A stretch of 8,738 bases of DNA, taken from positions 1 to 8,738 of the forward strand of contig CATLGL010000068.1 in assembly GCA_949935895.1 (NCBI GenBank), given 5' to 3'. Position 1 is the stretch's first letter. Each line of letters opens with the position of its first letter. Position numbers and translations under genes: made by a program. Positions 7,041-8,738 of the stretch are shown here, piece by piece. The stretch comes from an uncultured Clostridia bacterium. Lineage in GTDB: Bacteria; Bacillota; Clostridia; TANB77; CAG-508. The notes under the pieces are model-generated. The model did no database searches. It saw nothing but the letters and a program-made list of their open reading frames with translations, and was not told the DNA's origin.

Positions 7041-7569
7041 TTAAGCTAGAACAGCTCCTAATACTAAAATTCCTAAATTATCTCGATAAATTTCATTAAA
7101 CTGTGAAATTGGTAAAGGGTTTTCTCCAAGACCTGCTTCAATTGTATAACCAGGTAGATTATAGTTTTGAATAAACCAATCCTTATAGCCAGCAAAGCTA
7201 GAATTATAGGGAGTATCTGCTAATACATATCCACTAACATCAGAAAAACGTTGACCAATGTAATAAGAACCATTTGGTAAATAGTTTTGAAATCTCCAAT
7301 AAATTTCTTTTCCTTGAGTATGGTAAGCAAGAACTAAACGAAAGGAATGAGCAAGTGTATAATCATAAATAGCCAATGCTTCTGGCTCTGTTAGAGGACC
7401 AAAGCCAACAAAATCACGAGGTGCAGGAGAAGTAAACCCTTGTGCGAATTTAATTTCCTTTGCATTTTCCCATCCGAGCAGGAAACTGTAAATTTAAATC
7501 CACACCTGTGGTATTAAAAATATACCAACCACAAAATAAAATGCAGTAATCATCTATATTACAGAACAT
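7041..7569 (-). pseudogene. 5'-truncated M14 zinc carboxypeptidase, frame also broken by one base at 7476
   Basis: The C-terminal half of an M14 metallopeptidase of the type that cleaves cell-wall peptides (gamma-D-glutamyl-diamino acid endopeptidase-like). Recognisable sequence begins near 7530 (G-W then G-V-D-L-N-L-Q-F-P-A) and continues, after a +1 shift at CGGA (7473-7476), as G-W-E-N-A-K-E-I-K-F-A-Q-G-F and on to an intact C-terminus. The third zinc ligand His in A-Y-H-T-Q-G and the catalytic Glu in Y-T-I-E-A-G are present. The H-x-x-E zinc motif and everything before it are missing: upstream in the frame are an ATG at 7567-7569 with no ribosome binding site, then a stop. Without the first two zinc ligands it cannot be active, so it is a remnant. 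Any LysM domains would have been in the lost part. Confidence 0.85.
7473..7476 (-). other. CGGA +1 shift site in the M14 remnant
   Basis: In the coding direction the sequence reads TTT CCT GCT, then CGGA, then TGG GAA AAT. The incoming frame reads CGG and hits TAA eight codons later. Skipping the C gives Q-F-P-A-G-W-E-N-A-K, and the P-A-G-W-E stretch is strongly conserved in this peptidase family, so the point and size of the shift are well fixed here. Confidence 0.75.
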
Positions 7570-7599
7570 TTCTAAATAAAAAGAAATGCTCTGTTTTTT
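7561..7599 (+). terminator. Intrinsic terminator with no obvious upstream gene on its strand
   Basis: Arms 7561-7573 and 7582-7594 pair at 12 of 13 positions around an 8-nt A-rich loop, followed by TTTTTT (7594-7599). It points rightward, yet no plus-strand gene lies between lepB and here. It sits at the broken 5' end of the M14 remnant and ahead of the nuclease promoter. It may have come with the rearrangement that removed the front of the peptidase gene, or it may shield the nuclease from read-through. Confidence 0.65.
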
Positions 7600-7642
7600 A
7601 CTGAGATTTTAAACACTTTATATGCAAATCTTAAATAAAACT

Positions 7643-7680
7643 TTGAAATTCTTGTTAGCTTCTTGATAATATGATAAGAT
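7643..7680 (+). promoter_or_regulatory. Promoter region of the nuclease gene
   Basis: Two overlapping candidates: TTGAAA (7643-7648) with GATAAT (7665-7670) at 16 bp, and TTGTTA (7652-7657) with TAAGAT (7675-7680) at 17 bp. Either gives a leader shorter than 30 nt before ATG 7705. I cannot tell which is used. Confidence 0.5.
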
Positions 7681-7704
7681 AGCTATGAAAGGCAGGAAAT
7701 AAAG

Positions 7705-8430
7705 ATGACCAAAAATAGTAGTAAAAAGGAAATGAATTTGAAACAAATTCTAACAAGGGCAATTACTATAATTTTATTTATAGGATTAATTTATATTGCC
7801 AATAATGTAGATATATCAAATGAAATTACAATCGTAAATTATAATAGTATAGATGAAATACCAGAATACTCTGGTCAAATATATGTAAAAATGAATAATG
7901 GTAAGCCATATTTTACAGAAGAAGATTATACTACAGAAAGTTTTGAAAAATATAGCGATTTAGATGAGAAGGGAAGATGCGGAGTTGCCTATGCTAATAT
8001 TGGCAAAGAAATAATGCCTCCTGATGGAGATCAAAGAGGAGATATTAGTAGTATAAAACCAACTGGTTGGGTACAAAGGAAATATAATGGAGAATATTTA
8101 TATAATAGATGCCATTTAATAGGTCATCAGCTATCAGATGAAGATGCAAATGAACTAAATTTAATTACAGGAACGAGATATTTTAATGTTAATGGTATGC
8201 TACCATTTGAAAACAAAGTGGCAGATTACATAGAAAAACATAAAAATAATCATGTTTTGTATAGAGTAACACCAATTTTTAAGGGAAATAATAAATTAGC
8301 AAGTGGCGTAGAAATAGAAGCATATTCTGTAGAAGATAGAGGAAAAGAAATATGTTTTAATGTATATGTATATAATATACAACCTGGAATTACAATTAAT
8401 TACGAAACAGGAGAAAGTGAAGAAAATTAG
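7705..8430 (+). CDS. Membrane-anchored DNA/RNA non-specific endonuclease
   Basis: It has 241 residues. A short basic N-terminus and one hydrophobic segment (about 16-33) suggest an uncleaved anchor or signal, with the enzyme outside the membrane. The nuclease core is of the Endonuclease_NS_2 type: L-Y-N-R-C-H-L-I-G-H-Q-L at 132-143, with His137 as probable general base in the place of the D-R-G-H motif of EndA-like nucleases, then N-L-I-T-G-T-R-Y-F-N at 152-161 and G-M-L-P-F-E-N at 164-170, whose Asn residues probably hold the metal. Relatives act in nutrient nucleic-acid breakdown, DNA uptake or as toxins. No immunity-protein candidate is visible beside it, so a secreted or surface nuclease is the better guess. 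The ribosome binding site AGGAA (7694-7698) is 6 nt from the ATG. Confidence 0.9.
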   Translation: MTKNSSKKEMNLKQILTRAITIILFIGLIYIANNVDISNEITIVNYNSIDEIPEYSGQIYVKMNNGKPYFTEEDYTTESFEKYSDLDEKGRCGVAYANIGKEIMPPDGDQRGDISSIKPTGWVQRKYNGEYLYNRCHLIGHQLSDEDANELNLITGTRYFNVNGMLPFENKVADYIEKHKNNHVLYRVTPIFKGNNKLASGVEIEAYSVEDRGKEICFNVYVYNIQPGITINYETGESEEN

Positions 8431-8439
8431 CCATTACTA

Positions 8440-8468
8440 TTGAAAAATAAATTTAAATGCTATATAAT
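8440..8468 (+). promoter_or_regulatory. Strong sigma-A-type promoter of the last gene
   Basis: TTGAAA (8440-8445), a 17-bp spacer and a perfect TATAAT (8463-8468). Transcription would begin near 8475, giving a leader of about 77 nt. I see no recognisable riboswitch in that leader. Confidence 0.7.
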
Positions 8469-8551
8469 AAATTTGATTTTAATCTTTTTGCTAAATTTCT
8501 TTGGCAATGAATTCCCAAAAAACAGATAACAAACTAGGAGTGTGAAGATTA

Positions 8552-8738
8552 TTGAATTTAGATTTATTTAATAATTTAGTTAATAATGTGAAAGAAAATA
8601 ATATTGTACAAAGTTTTATAAAGGAATTATCTAATTATTTAGAAAAGCAAAACAATAAATTACTTAACGAGGAATATAATATAAAGGATAATAAGGCTCT
8701 AAAACAAGAAAATTGTTTATACCAAGTAGTAGAAATTG
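8552..8738 (+). CDS. Unrecognised protein, N-terminal fragment (runs off right edge)
   Basis: I do not recognise it. An open frame from TTG 8552 continues to the window end, 62 codons, beginning M-N-L-D-L-F-N-N-L-V-N-N-V. AGGAG (8536-8540) lies 11 nt upstream, a little far. A nearer GTG at 8542 is in another frame that stops after a few codons. The visible part is helical and charged, rich in Asn, Lys and Glu, with no membrane segment or signal peptide and a single Cys (in E-N-C-L-Y-Q-V-V-E). The promoter at 8440-8468 supports a real gene. Function cannot be given. Confidence 0.65.
   Translation, partial: MNLDLFNNLVNNVKENNIVQSFIKELSNYLEKQNNKLLNEEYNIKDNKALKQENCLYQVVEI

Noticed and set aside
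1062..7476. Reassignment of CGG to another amino acid, as known in some low-GC bacteria
   Set aside because: A simple reassignment would keep the frame. All three sites require a one-base advance, so recoding by substitution alone cannot explain them.
1062..7476. Ordinary homopolymer sequencing errors as the cause of the three breaks
   Set aside because: None of the breaks is in a homopolymer, while the long A and T runs in the window cause no frame damage. A motif-specific artefact remains possible and is named as the rival explanation.
1..8738. tRNA, rRNA, CRISPR arrays or riboswitches
   Set aside because: No cloverleaf, repeat-spacer pattern or known riboswitch core was seen in the gaps, which are all short.

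Overview
The window is AT-rich (roughly two thirds A+T by eye) and looks chromosomal, from a low-GC anaerobic Firmicute, most likely a clostridial or Lachnospiraceae-type gut organism. Reasons: an oxygen-sensitive pyruvate formate-lyase with its radical-SAM activase, WalR-like two-component proteins, strong AGGAGG ribosome binding sites, TTG starts, and Arg written almost always as AGA with some CGT.

Layout. On the minus strand at the left are the start of pflA (cut by the edge) and all of pflB, with a sigma-A-type promoter at 2438-2466. Divergent from them is a 117-residue membrane-anchored protein with a glycosyltransferase-2-like segment, then pyrB with its own promoter. Next comes a signalling and envelope block on the plus strand: a WalR-like response regulator, a two-TM HAMP-PAS histidine kinase, and a type I signal peptidase. 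The right part holds a 5'-truncated M14 peptidase remnant (minus), a membrane-anchored non-specific endonuclease (plus), and the start of an unrecognised gene. No gap without a gene exceeds about 135 bases.

Main observation. Three reading frames (pflB, the histidine kinase, the M14 remnant) are broken by exactly one extra base. In all three the break lies at the same tetranucleotide, CGGA. Up to the break the protein reads in one frame into an in-frame CGG; skipping the C and reading GGA (Gly) restores the conserved protein (S-G-K-Q in PFL, F-G-L-M in the HAMP/linker, P-A-G-W-E in M14). I checked every CGG and CCG in the window: these three are the only in-frame CGG codons in about 2,600 codons, and all three are +1 shift points. 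No break lies in a homopolymer, where ordinary sequencing indels cluster. This suggests a lineage in which CGG is unassigned or hungry and CGGA is decoded with a +1 shift, as Gly or as a quadruplet codon. The rival explanation is a systematic sequence artefact. PFL without the shift would lose its glycyl-radical domain, and the kinase would lose its whole catalytic half.

Secondary points: the response regulator and kinase are separated by a terminator-like hairpin and a perfect 16-bp inverted repeat, and a 13-bp palindrome overlaps the likely -10 of the regulator promoter.
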